A stretch of 64,000 nt of DNA from Telluria aromaticivorans (GTDB lineage Bacteria; Pseudomonadota; Gammaproteobacteria; Burkholderiales; Burkholderiaceae_D), in the NCBI RefSeq assembly GCF_013003915.1, contig NZ_JABAIV010000003.1, forward strand, positions 434,001-498,000, read 5' to 3'. Positions 1-9,046 of the stretch are shown piece after piece. Under the pieces are notes generated by a model. It was not told where the DNA came from. It did not search any database and saw only the letters and a program-made list of their open reading frames with translations. Position numbers and translations under genes: made by a program. Numbering within the stretch: the first letter of the stretch is position 1; each line of letters begins with the position of its first letter.

Positions 1-118
1 CTTGTTCTCCTGAGGCGCGTCTATTACGCTTTGGCTTGGCGCGCCTTTCCCGTTGCGAGGAGATCATGATTCCATTTCCTGAACCGGCCGGCAGGCCGCG
101 CGCCGGCTAGGAGGCGCC

Positions 119-679
119 ATGCATTCCACCGATTTGCCCGAGCCGCCCGACGGCATCATCGCCCAGCTGCGCGCCGACCACGCGCGCGTGCGCGCCATGC
201 TCCACGAATTCGCGATGCTCGACGGCGAAGAAGTGGAGCGGCGCGAGCGCCTGGTCGACGACCTGTGCGACGAGCTCTCGCTGCACGCTACGCTCGAAGA
301 AGAATTGTTTTATCCGGCGCTGCGCGCCGTGGTAGACGACAGCCTGCTCGACAACGCGGAACTCGAGCATGACAGCGCGCGCGAGCTCATACTCCAGCTC
401 GAGACGCTCTTCCCCGAAGACGACTTTTTCAACGCCACCGTCGCCGTGCTGGCCGAAGAAGTGGCGCACCACGTCGCGCACGAGGAGACCGTGTTGTTCC
501 CTGCCCTGGCGCGCGCCGGCGTCGACCAGGTCGCGCTCGGCCAGCGCCTGCGCGCGCGCCGGCTCCAGCTCGAACTGGACCTGGCTTCGCCGCCGCCCGC
601 CATCGACGGCACCGAGCCGCGCGGCCTGCTGCGCGGCTCCCTGGGCCAGCTGCGCGAACGGCGCGCGCGGCCGCGCTAG
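119..679 (+). CDS. Hemerythrin-like (HHE) cation-binding protein
   Basis: The 186-residue protein is predicted to be a four-helix bundle that binds a metal pair in the cytoplasm. Histidine/acid motifs are spaced as in HHE domains: LRADHARVR near residue 20, HATLEEELFYP near 60, ELEHD near 82 and HHVAHEETVLFP near 120. No signal peptide is visible. The start is supported by an AGGAGG ribosome binding site 6 bp upstream. The Arg-rich last 30 residues lie outside the domain. Members of this family are linked to oxygen, NO or iron handling, but nothing here shows which. The gene stands alone; bases 1-118 upstream hold no gene that I can recognise. Family assignment is secure, the role is not. Confidence 0.85.
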   Translation: MHSTDLPEPPDGIIAQLRADHARVRAMLHEFAMLDGEEVERRERLVDDLCDELSLHATLEEELFYPALRAVVDDSLLDNAELEHDSARELILQLETLFPEDDFFNATVAVLAEEVAHHVAHEETVLFPALARAGVDQVALGQRLRARRLQLELDLASPPPAIDGTEPRGLLRGSLGQLRERRARPR

Positions 680-808
680 CGCGAGCCTTCGCGCGCCGAG
701 GCCGATGGAACTAACGCCCCAGCCGTGCCTCTAAACGGCACGAGCGCATCCATATAGGCGTTCGCGGGTTCCTACTTCGATAGCACACAGGCAGACAAGG
801 AGAGCGAC

Positions 809-1162
809 ATGGCGACGAGTAAAGACACCGGCAAGGGCGCGGGCAATCAGTCCGGCAACGCCCAGAAGGCCGGCGCCGGCAGCGGTACGCCGGCCAAGCG
901 CGGTTTCGCAGCGATGGACCAGAACCAGCAACGCGAAATCGCCAGCAAAGGCGGACAGGCGGCGCACCAGAAAGGCACCGCCCACGAGTTCGATTCCGAG
1001 GAAGCACGCCGCGCCGGCCAGAAAGGCGGCGAGGCCGTGAGCCGCAACCGCGCCCACATGGCCGACATCGGCCGCAAGGGCGGCGAAAGCCGGCAGTCGG
1101 CCCAGCGCGCCGCGCTGGCGGCAAAGAATGCCGGCAACCGCCAGGGCGGTAAGGAGGGATGA
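809..1162 (+). CDS. KGG-repeat stress protein (YciG/Con-10 like)
   Basis: This 117-residue, very hydrophilic protein carries KGG motifs (SKGGQAA, QKGGEAV, RKGGESR) typical of the general-stress KGG/Con-10 family. The family is small, probably disordered, and induced by stress or conidiation; its biochemical role is unknown. The N-terminus is a low-complexity Lys/Gly/Ala segment. The start follows an AAGGAG site with 6 bp spacing. The stop codon lies inside a perfect 8-bp stem hairpin that opens a tandem repeat array. Confidence 0.85.
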   Translation: MATSKDTGKGAGNQSGNAQKAGAGSGTPAKRGFAAMDQNQQREIASKGGQAAHQKGTAHEFDSEEARRAGQKGGEAVSRNRAHMADIGRKGGESRQSAQRAALAAKNAGNRQGGKEG

Positions 1163-1220
1163 CAATCCCTCCGGATGACAATCCCTCCGGATGACAATCC
1201 CTCCGGATGACAATTCCTCC
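1153..1220 (+). repeat. Four tandem 16-bp repeats starting at a stop codon
   Basis: The unit GGATGACAATCCCTCC occurs at 1157-1172, 1173-1188, 1189-1204 and, with one change (T for C), at 1205-1220; a fifth degenerate unit follows. The first unit joins the upstream GGAGGGAT to form the hairpin GGAGGGAT-GACA-ATCCCTCC (1153-1172), which contains the TGA stop of the KGG gene. There is no T-run, so it is not a classical terminator. Confidence 0.9.
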
Positions 1221-1387
1221 CGGTGACAAACCTCCGGTTAAACCCCACCGGCCGACAAGCTGCCAGGCCGGCCACCCTTCCACATGACGGTCATTCCATC
1301 CGACCGACGTATTCTTACCACGGCGCGCCGTCCGGCGCCGTGGCACCGGGACCGCAGCGGCAAACGCTGTGTTACATTGCGGCCCCT

Positions 1388-1942
1388 ATGCACAAGCTTC
1401 CCTACCTCACGGCCTATCCCGACGCCCTGCGCAGCCAGGTTGGCGCGCTGGTCGACGCCGGGCGGCTCGGCGAGGTGCTCCTGCAGCGCTACCCCGACGC
1501 CCACGGCATCCGCACCGACAAGGCGCTCTATGCCTACGTGCAGGACCTGAAGGACGACTACCTGCGCCAGGCGGAACCGGTTGCCAAGGTCGCCTACGAC
1601 AGCAAGATCCATGTGGTGCAGCACGCCCTCGGGCTGCATACGGCCATCTCGCGCGTGCAGGGCAGCCGCCTCAAGGCCAAGCACGAGATCCGCGTGGCCA
1701 GCGTGTTCCGCGATACCCCACTGCCCTTCCTGCGCATGATCGCGGTGCACGAGCTGGCGCACCTGAAGGAGAAGGAGCACGACAAGGCCTTCTATAAACT
1801 GTGCTGCTGGATGGAACCGGAATACCACCAGCTCGAATTCGACCTGCGTCTTTACCTGACCTGGCTCGACCTGGGCGGTAAGCGCCTGTGGATGGCCGGG
1901 GAAGACCGCGTTGCCATCTCACAACAGCAGTTGTCAAACTGA
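1388..1942 (+). CDS. YgjP-like (M48-related) metallopeptidase domain protein
   Basis: The 184-residue protein has the zinc motif HELAHLKEKEH (residues 121-131), matching the HExxH...H pattern of the YgjP/WLM-like metal-dependent hydrolase family. No signal peptide or membrane segment is seen, so a cytoplasmic location is likely. The reading frame is open upstream to 1223, but those 55 codons overlap degenerate repeat sequence and look non-coding. The ATG at 1388 begins the recognisable domain, though it lacks a clear ribosome binding site. Substrate is unknown. Confidence 0.8.
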   Translation: MHKLPYLTAYPDALRSQVGALVDAGRLGEVLLQRYPDAHGIRTDKALYAYVQDLKDDYLRQAEPVAKVAYDSKIHVVQHALGLHTAISRVQGSRLKAKHEIRVASVFRDTPLPFLRMIAVHELAHLKEKEHDKAFYKLCCWMEPEYHQLEFDLRLYLTWLDLGGKRLWMAGEDRVAISQQQLSN

Positions 1943-2052
1943 TTCGTTGCCATACGTAAAGATCTCGACTTTCACGGGCCCGTTCGGTAAAGTCTGAGCG
2001 TCGCGTTCTCCCGGCCGCGCATTCCCCAGCTCTCCAGTGCCGCCCGGCCGAA

Positions 2053-3324
2053 ATGTTGAACACGATGACGAACCAGAATCTTCATGATGGCGCCCTCCTG
2101 CCGGCCATGCTGCGCACCAGCATTGTCGCCTGCACCTTGGCCGCCGGCAGCGCCGCCCAGGCTGCCGACGAACTTGCCTGGAAATTTTCCGGCTTCGGCA
2201 CCCTCGGGGCCGTCCACGCCAGCACCCGCAGCGCCGACTACACCTCTACCATCCTGCGCGCCACCGGCGCCGGCGCCAGCGAGCGCTGGAGCCCGGACGT
2301 GGACAGCCGCCTCGGGGCCCAGCTCGACGTCTCGCAGGACCGCTGGTCGGCCGTGCTGCAGGTGGTCAGCGAACAGGGCATGACGGGCAGCTATCGCCCG
2401 CGCGTCGAATGGGCCAACGTCAAATACCAGGTGACGCCGGACGTCGCCGTGCGACTGGGCCGCATCGCCTTGCCGGTGTTCCTGGCCGCGGATCACCGCA
2501 AGGTCGGCTATACCCTGCCCTGGGTCCGCACACCGGTCGAGGTCTATGGCGCCTTGCCACTGTCCAGCAGCGACGGCATCGACGCCACCTGGCGCTGGAG
2601 CGCCGGCGCGATGCGTCACGCCACCCAGGCCTTCTACGGCCGCACCGACACCGAATTGTTCGACAGTAACCGCCTGCGCGCACGCGGTGTCGCCGGGTTC
2701 TCGCACAGCATCGAACAGGGTTTCCTGAGTGGCCGCGCATCGATCCTGAGCGGCAGGCTGACTACCGAGGTTGGCAGCGAGGTATTCGCCGCACTGCGCG
2801 CCTTCGGCCCGCAGGGCGCGGCCATTGCCGGGCGCTACGACATTCGCGACAAGCGCGTGGCCATGGCGAGCGCCGGCATCAGCTACGACCCGGGCCAGTG
2901 GTTCGTCAGCGCCGAAATCGGGCGCACCCATACCCGTACGCTGCTTGGCCAGACCACCTCGATGTACCTCGGGGGCGGCTACCGCTTCCACGAACTCACT
3001 CCTTACCTCGGCTATGCGAAGGTGCGCGCCAATAGCGCCATCAGCGACCCTGGCCTGCCCCTGGCCGGCCTGCCCCCGCGCTTGCAGGCGACGGCCGCGA
3101 TCGTCAACGCTGGCTTGAATTCGTACCTGGCAACGATCCCGGTACAGACCACCGCGAGCGCCGGACTGCGCTGGGATGCGGTGGACAATGTCGCCCTCAA
3201 GGCACAGTACGACCGCGTTCGGCCGACTGGAGGCTCGCGCGGCACCCTGATCAATCGCCAGGCCGATTTCCGCTCGGACCAGACGGTCCATGTAGCGAGC
3301 GTCGCGCTCGATTTCGTCTTTTGA
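2053..3324 (+). CDS. Porin-like outer-membrane beta-barrel protein
   Basis: The protein has a signal peptide ending near ...GSAAQA|AD (about residue 37 from this start) followed by a long run of alternating amphipathic strands and a C-terminal Phe (VALDFVF), as expected for an outer-membrane barrel of about 380 mature residues. The frame also offers ATGs at 2065 and 2107. The 2107 start gives a normal-length signal peptide, but none has a strong ribosome binding site, so the start is uncertain. Its stop overlaps the start region of a small periplasmic binding protein, which is followed by two c-di-GMP genes. The barrel may admit or present the ligand sensed by that module; this is inference from context. 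Confidence 0.75.
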   Translation: MLNTMTNQNLHDGALLPAMLRTSIVACTLAAGSAAQAADELAWKFSGFGTLGAVHASTRSADYTSTILRATGAGASERWSPDVDSRLGAQLDVSQDRWSAVLQVVSEQGMTGSYRPRVEWANVKYQVTPDVAVRLGRIALPVFLAADHRKVGYTLPWVRTPVEVYGALPLSSSDGIDATWRWSAGAMRHATQAFYGRTDTELFDSNRLRARGVAGFSHSIEQGFLSGRASILSGRLTTEVGSEVFAALRAFGPQGAAIAGRYDIRDKRVAMASAGISYDPGQWFVSAEIGRTHTRTLLGQTTSMYLGGGYRFHELTPYLGYAKVRANSAISDPGLPLAGLPPRLQATAAIVNAGLNSYLATIPVQTTASAGLRWDAVDNVALKAQYDRVRPTGGSRGTLINRQADFRSDQTVHVASVALDFVF

Positions 3325-3332
3325 GGCGCCGC

Positions 3333-3764
3333 ATGGGCATCCACTTCTGCTCCCTGCTGGCCGCCGCCACGCTGCTGTTCGCAGTCTCCGGCAGTGCGTC
3401 GGCGGAACTCGTCGTCATCGTCTCGGCACGCAGCCCGGCAACCTCGCTGTCGAGTGACCAGGTGGCCGCCATCTTCCTCGGCCAGGCCGGCCGCCTGCCC
3501 GACGGCGCCGACGTGGTGGCGCTCGACCAGCGCATCGGCTCCAGCGAACGCGACCAGTTCTACCGGCAGGTCGCCGGCAAGACCCCTGCCCTGCTCAAGG
3601 CGCACTGGTCGAAGATGGTCTTCACCGGCCGCGGCCAGCCGCCGCGCGAGGCCCTTGACGGCAGCACGGTGCGCCGCATGGTGGCCGAGAACCCGTCGAT
3701 GATCGGCTATGTCGACCGCTCCGCCCTGGACGGCAGCGTGCGCCCGGTGCTGGTACTGCGCTGA
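3333..3764 (+). CDS. Small PstS-like periplasmic substrate-binding protein
   Basis: The 143-residue protein begins with a signal peptide (ending near SGSASA) followed by a single-lobe PBP-like domain (VVIVSARSP, AAIFLGQAGRLPDG, FYRQVAGKTPALLKAHWSKMVFTGRGQPP). This resembles the short PstS-like proteins often found beside sensory GGDEF proteins; canonical PstS is about twice as long. The start is the ATG at 3333: the GAGG overlapping the porin stop lies 6 bp upstream, and a TTG at 3321 is less likely. The neighbour downstream begins 4 bp after its stop. It probably binds a small anion and informs the adjacent sensor; no ABC permease is present. Confidence 0.75.
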   Translation: MGIHFCSLLAAATLLFAVSGSASAELVVIVSARSPATSLSSDQVAAIFLGQAGRLPDGADVVALDQRIGSSERDQFYRQVAGKTPALLKAHWSKMVFTGRGQPPREALDGSTVRRMVAENPSMIGYVDRSALDGSVRPVLVLR

Positions 3765-3768
3765 GGCC

Positions 3769-6492
3769 ATGAAAGCCGCCCTGGCCGAGCAGGCGCATCC
3801 CCGTCCGGCGTCGCCTCCCGCGCGCCGCACCGCCTTCGCGCGCCTGCTCGGGCGCGGGCTGGAAACCCATATCTCGCTGCCGCTGTTCGCGCTGGTGCTG
3901 ATCGCGGCCCTGTGGTTCGCCACCTTCCACGTGATCGGCACCGAGGAGCGCGCCGCGCGAGGCGCCGCGCACGACGCAACCCGCGAACTGGTGGACACCT
4001 ACGAGGCCCAGATGGCGCGCAGCCTGAGCGGAATCGACCAGACCCTGCGCGTCATGCAGTATGCCGTGGTCATGAACGGGCCGAACGAAGCCTTGGGCGC
4101 CATGAGCGCCAAGGGGCTGTTGCCGCCGGGACTGGTGTTCCAGGTGGCCATCACGAACGACGCCGGCCGTATCCTGGCCAGCAACCCGAGGACGAGTAGC
4201 GGCGGCGATGTCTCGCGCGCCTCCTGGTTCACCTTTCACCGTGACCGAGACGGCGACGCGCCCTATGTCAGCGAGACCATCGGCCGGGACGAGCCGCACG
4301 TCGTGTTTTCGCGCCGCATCAACGACGCCGATGGCCGCTTTGCCGGCGTCGCCACCGTGGCGGTCGACCCCGCCTTCTTCACCAGTTCCTACGAACACTC
4401 GCGCCAGGGCGAGCGCGGCCTGCTCGGCATGGCCGGCGGCGACGGCGTGGTACGCGCGGTGCGCACCGGCGAACAGGTTCGATGGGGACAGCGCATCGTC
4501 ATTGGCAAGGCGGACCAGGTGGTGCTGGCGCCAAGCCCGCTCGATGGCGAATCGCGCTACAGGAGCGTGCGGCCCCTCAACGGCTTCCCGCTGGTGGCGA
4601 TGGTCGGACTCTCCGAGTCCGAGCAGATGGCGGCCTTCCACCAGCAGCGCCGCGCATGGCTGCTGGGCGCCAGCGCCGGCAGTGCGCTGCTGGCGATCGT
4701 CGTCTCCCTCATCAGCGCCTGGTCATGGCAGCTGGCCAAGGCGCGCCGGCGCGAACGGCTGGCGCAGGAAACCTATGCCGCGGCGTCCGAGGCCAGCCTG
4801 GATGCCTTCTTCGTGCTGCGCACGGTGATGGGTGCGGGCGGCGAAGTCGCCGACTTCATCATCGAGACCACCAATACCCGCGCCGAGCAGCTCACCGCCC
4901 TGTCCAAGGCGGACATGGAAGGCAAGCCGATGTCGGTGATGCTGCCGACCTATCTCGGCAGCGGCATCTTCGGCGAGCTGGCGGCCGTTGCCATCGACGG
5001 CGTGGCACGCGAGGCCGAATGGATGGCGCACCTGCCGCACAACCCGGACTGCTGGCTGCACCGCCAGGTGGTGCGGGTCGAAGGCGGCGTGGTCGCCATC
5101 GTGCGCGACATCACCGAGCGCAAGCGCGCCGAGCAGCGCATCCGCCACCTGGCCCACCACGACGACCTGACCGGCCTGCCGAACCGCAGCCTGTTGCGCG
5201 ACCGCCTGGGCCAGGCCATCCGCGACGCCGAACGCAAGCGCACCAGCGTGGGCCTGGCCTTCATCGACCTCGACGGTTTCAAGCTGGTCAACGATGGCCT
5301 CGGGCACAACGCCGGCGACGAGCTGCTGAAGGTGGTCGGCGAACGCATGGGCCTCTGCCTGCGCCGCAACGACACCCTGGCGCGCTTCGGCGGCGACGAA
5401 TTCGTGATCCTGCTGCCCGACCTCTCGGGCGACCCGATGGCCATCACGCCGCTGCTGGAAAAAGTGCGCCAGGCCGTCACCGAGCCGGTCGAGGTGGAAG
5501 GCCAGGAAGTGCAGGTCAGCTGCAGCATGGGCGTGGTGCTCTATCCGCGCGACGGCCTGGATGCCAACACCCTGATGATGAATGCCGACGCGGCGATGTA
5601 CCGCGCCAAGGAAAACAAGAACAGCTTCCAGTTCTACGCCAGCGAAATGAATGCCAGCGTCGAGGAAAAGCTGGTGCTGCTCGAAGGGATGCGCACCGCG
5701 CTGGAACCCTGCCTGGAAGAGCGCGATGGCCGCTGCACCGGCGCCGATTGCCAGTTCCAGCTGCTGTACCAGCCGAAGGTCGACCTGCGTACCGGCCAGG
5801 TATTCGGCGTCGAGGCCCTGATCCGCTGGAACCATCCGGAGCACGGCCTGATTTCGCCGCTGCGCTTCATCGGCCTGGCCGAGGAAAGCGGCATGATCGT
5901 GCCGCTCGGCGAATGGGTGCTGCGCACCGCCTGCTTTCAAACCCAGGCGTGGCGTGACGCCGGCCTGCCGCCGCTGGCGGTCTCGGTCAACGTGTCGGCC
6001 AGGCAGTTCGAGGAAAAGCGCCTGGTCGAACGGATCGCCGACGCCCTGCGCGACAGCGGCCTGCCGCCGCAGGCGCTCGAAGTCGAAGTCACCGAAAGCT
6101 CGATCATGCGCGACCTGGCCCGCTCGGTGGAGAAGATGCGCGAGCTCGAGGCGATGGGCGTGGCGCTGTCGATCGACGATTTCGGCACCGGCTATTCGAG
6201 CCTGTCGGCGCTGAAATCCTTCCCGATCAGCCGCCTGAAGATCGACAAGAGTTTTGTCAGCGACCTGGCCGACAGCCTCGATGACCAGGCCATCGCGATG
6301 GCCGTGATCTCGCTCGGCCACAAGCTGAACCTGCGCGTCATCGCCGAAGGCGTCGAAACCGAACAGCAGCGCGACTTCCTGCGCGCCAACGACTGCGACG
6401 AGATGCAGGGCTACCTGTTCAGCCGCCCGGTGCCGCCCGAACGCATTGCGGAGATGCTGGCCGCGTCGATTACCTTGCCGGAGTCGCCTTGA
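3769..6492 (+). CDS. Membrane sensor with PAS-like, GGDEF and EAL domains
   Basis: This 907-residue inner-membrane protein has a transmembrane segment at about 35-55, a periplasmic sensor domain at about 60-295 (Cache-like), a second membrane helix at about 297-320 and a PAS-like region at 335-450. It ends with GGDEF (GGDEF at 541-545) and EAL (EAL at 682-684) domains. The inhibitory I-site RxxD (RRND) lies exactly five residues before GGDEF. Both catalytic signatures are intact, so it may make and degrade c-di-GMP. The ATG at 3769 follows a GAGG overlapping the preceding stop. Its stop overlaps the next cyclase gene. Confidence 0.9.
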   Translation: MKAALAEQAHPRPASPPARRTAFARLLGRGLETHISLPLFALVLIAALWFATFHVIGTEERAARGAAHDATRELVDTYEAQMARSLSGIDQTLRVMQYAVVMNGPNEALGAMSAKGLLPPGLVFQVAITNDAGRILASNPRTSSGGDVSRASWFTFHRDRDGDAPYVSETIGRDEPHVVFSRRINDADGRFAGVATVAVDPAFFTSSYEHSRQGERGLLGMAGGDGVVRAVRTGEQVRWGQRIVIGKADQVVLAPSPLDGESRYRSVRPLNGFPLVAMVGLSESEQMAAFHQQRRAWLLGASAGSALLAIVVSLISAWSWQLAKARRRERLAQETYAAASEASLDAFFVLRTVMGAGGEVADFIIETTNTRAEQLTALSKADMEGKPMSVMLPTYLGSGIFGELAAVAIDGVAREAEWMAHLPHNPDCWLHRQVVRVEGGVVAIVRDITERKRAEQRIRHLAHHDDLTGLPNRSLLRDRLGQAIRDAERKRTSVGLAFIDLDGFKLVNDGLGHNAGDELLKVVGERMGLCLRRNDTLARFGGDEFVILLPDLSGDPMAITPLLEKVRQAVTEPVEVEGQEVQVSCSMGVVLYPRDGLDANTLMMNADAAMYRAKENKNSFQFYASEMNASVEEKLVLLEGMRTALEPCLEERDGRCTGADCQFQLLYQPKVDLRTGQVFGVEALIRWNHPEHGLISPLRFIGLAEESGMIVPLGEWVLRTACFQTQAWRDAGLPPLAVSVNVSARQFEEKRLVERIADALRDSGLPPQALEVEVTESSIMRDLARSVEKMRELEAMGVALSIDDFGTGYSSLSALKSFPISRLKIDKSFVSDLADSLDDQAIAMAVISLGHKLNLRVIAEGVETEQQRDFLRANDCDEMQGYLFSRPVPPERIAEMLAASITLPESP

Positions 6493-7586
6493 CCCTGCTG
6501 CGCCGCCTCATCCGCCTGCTGTGCGGCACCGATCCTGTCCTGCGCCGGATGCTCAAGTACTGGGCCGCGACCTGCGTGCTGTATGTCGCCTGCATCGGCA
6601 TGCTGCTGGTGCAGGTGGAGCTGGGTCTGAGCAATCCGGCCGCGGCGAATGGCCTGATCGCCTTCGGTGGCTGCGGCGCCTTCGCCTTCTACCTGCTGAT
6701 CCGCGCCAACGCCCGGCTCAAGCTGGAGCCCGACCAGCTCGCGGTGGCCCAGGCCGTGTTCTCGCTGGTGTGCGCATTCTGGGCCTATGCGATTTCGGGA
6801 CCACTGCGCGCGGCCATGCTGATCATGGCGGTGGTGATCATCGTGTTCTGCATGTTCGCCCTGCGCCCGCGCCAGACGCTGGTGCTGTCGGCCGTCGCCA
6901 TCGCCGGCATGGGCGCGACCATGTGGTGGCTGCAGGCGCACGACCCGGTGCGCTTCCCGCCGGCGACCGAAGCACTGACCTTCGGCTATCTGGCCGGTGC
7001 GCTGCTGTCGACCGCGCTGCTGAGCGGCGAGATGAGCAAGCTGCGCTCGCGCCTGAAGCGCCAGAAGCGCGAGCTGACCGAGGCCCTGGAAACCATCCGC
7101 CTGCTGGCGACCGTCGACGAACTGACCTCGCTGGTCAACCGCCGCCACATGAACGAAGTGCTCAAGGCCGAGGAGCGGCGCCAGGCGGCCGGCGCCGATA
7201 CCTGCATCGCGCTGCTCGACATCGACTTCTTCAAGCAGGTCAACGACCAGCACGGCCACGCGGTCGGCGACAGCGTGCTGCGCTGCTTCGCTGCCGCCGC
7301 GCGCGCCTCGCTGCGCGAGGGCGACGTGCTGGCGCGCTGGGGCGGCGAGGAATTCCTGCTGCTGCTGCCGGACGCCGCACCCGGCGACGCCCGCGCCGTG
7401 CTGGAACGGATGGCCGAACGCGTCCACGCAATGCTGGTGCCGGGCCTGGACGGGCGCCGCATCAGCTTCTCGGCCGGCTTGGCCACGCGCCGCGCCGGCG
7501 AGCCCTTCGCCGACGCCATCAGCCGCGCCGACAAGGCGCTGTACCAGGCCAAGGAGTCGGGGCGCGCCCGAATCGTGCTGGCCTGA
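6489..7586 (+). CDS. Membrane-bound diguanylate cyclase (GGEEF)
   Basis: The 365-residue protein has about six hydrophobic segments (residues 22-180), a short coiled-coil linker (about 182-205) and a GGDEF domain whose active motif is GGEEF (285-289). An I-site RxxD (REGD) sits five residues upstream, indicating product inhibition. The start is a TTG overlapping the preceding stop (TTGA), with GGAG 6 bp upstream; an ATG at 6549 is the alternative but would remove the first hydrophilic segment. Translational coupling to the GGDEF-EAL gene implies joint production of two c-di-GMP enzymes. The ligand of the membrane domain is unknown. Confidence 0.88.
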   Translation: MTLLRRLIRLLCGTDPVLRRMLKYWAATCVLYVACIGMLLVQVELGLSNPAAANGLIAFGGCGAFAFYLLIRANARLKLEPDQLAVAQAVFSLVCAFWAYAISGPLRAAMLIMAVVIIVFCMFALRPRQTLVLSAVAIAGMGATMWWLQAHDPVRFPPATEALTFGYLAGALLSTALLSGEMSKLRSRLKRQKRELTEALETIRLLATVDELTSLVNRRHMNEVLKAEERRQAAGADTCIALLDIDFFKQVNDQHGHAVGDSVLRCFAAAARASLREGDVLARWGGEEFLLLLPDAAPGDARAVLERMAERVHAMLVPGLDGRRISFSAGLATRRAGEPFADAISRADKALYQAKESGRARIVLA

Positions 7587-7706
7587 ACCGACTTGGCTTC
7601 CATGCGCGAATTGATGCAGTTGCGCCGTGCCATGCGCCTGGTCAAAGCCCAAGATGATCAGCCGAATGATCCTCGTGCCGGCTGACGCTCGATTCAATTA
7701 TCCGTC

Positions 7707-8258
7707 TTAAGCCGGCACGCAGGCAGCCCGCAGCCGCCTGATCAGCGCATCCGGATCCGCATCCACCTGCATCAGCCCCAGGTGCTCCGGCCTGACGAAA
7801 CCCTCCTCGCACTGGTGGCGCACAAAGCTGACCAAGCCATCCCAGAAACCGTTCGCGTTGTACAGCCCGATCGGCTTGGCGTGGATCCCGAGCTGGGCCC
7901 AGGTCACCATCTCGAACAGCTCTTCCAGCGTGCCCATCCCGCCCGGCATGGCGATGAAGCCTTCGGACAGGTCGGCCATCATGGCCTTGCGCTCGTGCAT
8001 GTCCTTGACCACGAACAGGCGGGTCAGGCCGGCGTGGCCGACTTCGCGTTCGACCAGCGCCTTGGGGATCACGCCGGTGGCTTCGCCTCCAAGGCGCAGC
8101 ACCTCGTCGGCGATCACGCCCATCAGGCCGACCTTGCCGCCGCCGTAGACCAGGCCGATGTTGTGTTCGACCAGCGATGCTGCGAGCAGGCGCGCCGCGT
8201 CGGCGTAGAAGGGATTGGCGCCATGCGCGGCGCCGCAATACACGGCCAGGGTTTTCAT
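7707..8258 (-). CDS. LOG-family nucleotide phosphoribohydrolase
   Basis: The 183-residue protein is a Rossmann-fold LOG (TIGR00730) member with the signature PGGMGTLEE at residues 105-113 and the nucleotide loop YGGGKVGLMG near 38. LOG enzymes hydrolyse nucleoside 5'-monophosphates, including cytokinin ribotides in plants and plant-associated bacteria; in most bacteria the physiological substrate is uncertain. The open frame extends upstream into the TetR gene, but the ATG at 8258 starts the conserved fold. It lies 16 bp after a TetR-family gene and is probably co-transcribed with it. Confidence 0.88.
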   Translation of the reverse strand: MKTLAVYCGAAHGANPFYADAARLLAASLVEHNIGLVYGGGKVGLMGVIADEVLRLGGEATGVIPKALVEREVGHAGLTRLFVVKDMHERKAMMADLSEGFIAMPGGMGTLEELFEMVTWAQLGIHAKPIGLYNANGFWDGLVSFVRHQCEEGFVRPEHLGLMQVDADPDALIRRLRAACVPA

Positions 8259-8274
8259 CGTGGAGAGAAGAGAG

Positions 8275-8970
8275 TTACAGGAAATCGGCGCCCGGACGGG
8301 CTTCGGCGGAGAGCTTCTTGAGGTATTCCTCGGACAGCTTCTCGAACAGCAGGCGGGTGTCGCCGCGCAGGTAGGGCCCCAGCATCGATAGCACCTGGTA
8401 GCAGCCGCGCGCGAGGGCGTCGGCGATCGCCTGCTGCTCGCTGTACTTGCGCGGGTTGCGCACGTATTCGTAGGACAGCCAATAGGTCGCCACCACCACC
8501 ATGTTGGTCGCCATCGCGCCAATATGGTGGTCGGAGGCTTCGAGCGAACCTTCGCTGCGCAGGTCTTCGCACAGCTGGCGCGCCACCTTGATCTTGTGGG
8601 CCAGGATGGCCTTGAAATGCAACTCTAACTTGCGGTTGCGCGACAGCAGGTCGTTCAGGTCGCGGTAGAAGAAACGGTAGCGCCAGATCAGCTCGAACAT
8701 CAGGTGCAGGTAGAGCCAGACATCTTCCATGTTCGAGCGGCGTCCGGCCGGCACGGTGAGGATGCGCTCGATCTCCGCCTCGAACTGGACGAAGATCGAA
8801 TTGACGATGTCGTCCTTGTTACGGAAGTGATAGTACAGGTTGCCGGGCGAGATATTCATCTCCTCGGCAATGACCGTCGTCGTGATGTTCGGCTCGCCGA
8901 ATTCGTTGAACAGCCTGAGCGAGAGCTCAAGGATGCGTTCACGGGTCCGGCGCGGAGCTTTTTGTTGCAT
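8275..8970 (-). CDS. TetR/AcrR-family transcriptional regulator
   Basis: The 231-residue protein has an N-terminal TetR helix-turn-helix (about residues 10-57; ITTTVIAEEMNISPGNLYYHFRNKDDI) and a helical ligand domain. It precedes the LOG gene by 16 bp on the same strand. The ligand cannot be inferred. It follows the phasin gene by 76 bp on the minus strand, so read-through from the phasin promoter is possible. No clear palindromic operator is visible in that gap. Confidence 0.88.
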   Translation of the reverse strand: MQQKAPRRTRERILELSLRLFNEFGEPNITTTVIAEEMNISPGNLYYHFRNKDDIVNSIFVQFEAEIERILTVPAGRRSNMEDVWLYLHLMFELIWRYRFFYRDLNDLLSRNRKLELHFKAILAHKIKVARQLCEDLRSEGSLEASDHHIGAMATNMVVVATYWLSYEYVRNPRKYSEQQAIADALARGCYQVLSMLGPYLRGDTRLLFEKLSEEYLKKLSAEARPGADFL

Positions 8971-9046
8971 GAAGGGCGAAGTTTATGGTTCCAGCCCGGA
9001 GAATAACACCAAATGATGCCATCGCGACAGCGCCGGAGGACGCGTT

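Noticed and set aside
1..118. Possible gene end at the left edge
   Set aside because: I see no coding pattern or motif; it is probably the promoter region of the hemerythrin-like gene.
1157..1220. Possible CRISPR array
   Set aside because: The 16-bp units are directly adjacent without spacers and no cas gene is near; this is a simple tandem repeat.
1223..1387. N-terminal extension of the YgjP-like protein
   Set aside because: The 55 codons overlap degenerate tandem repeat sequence and do not resemble the family; the ATG at 1388 begins the conserved domain.
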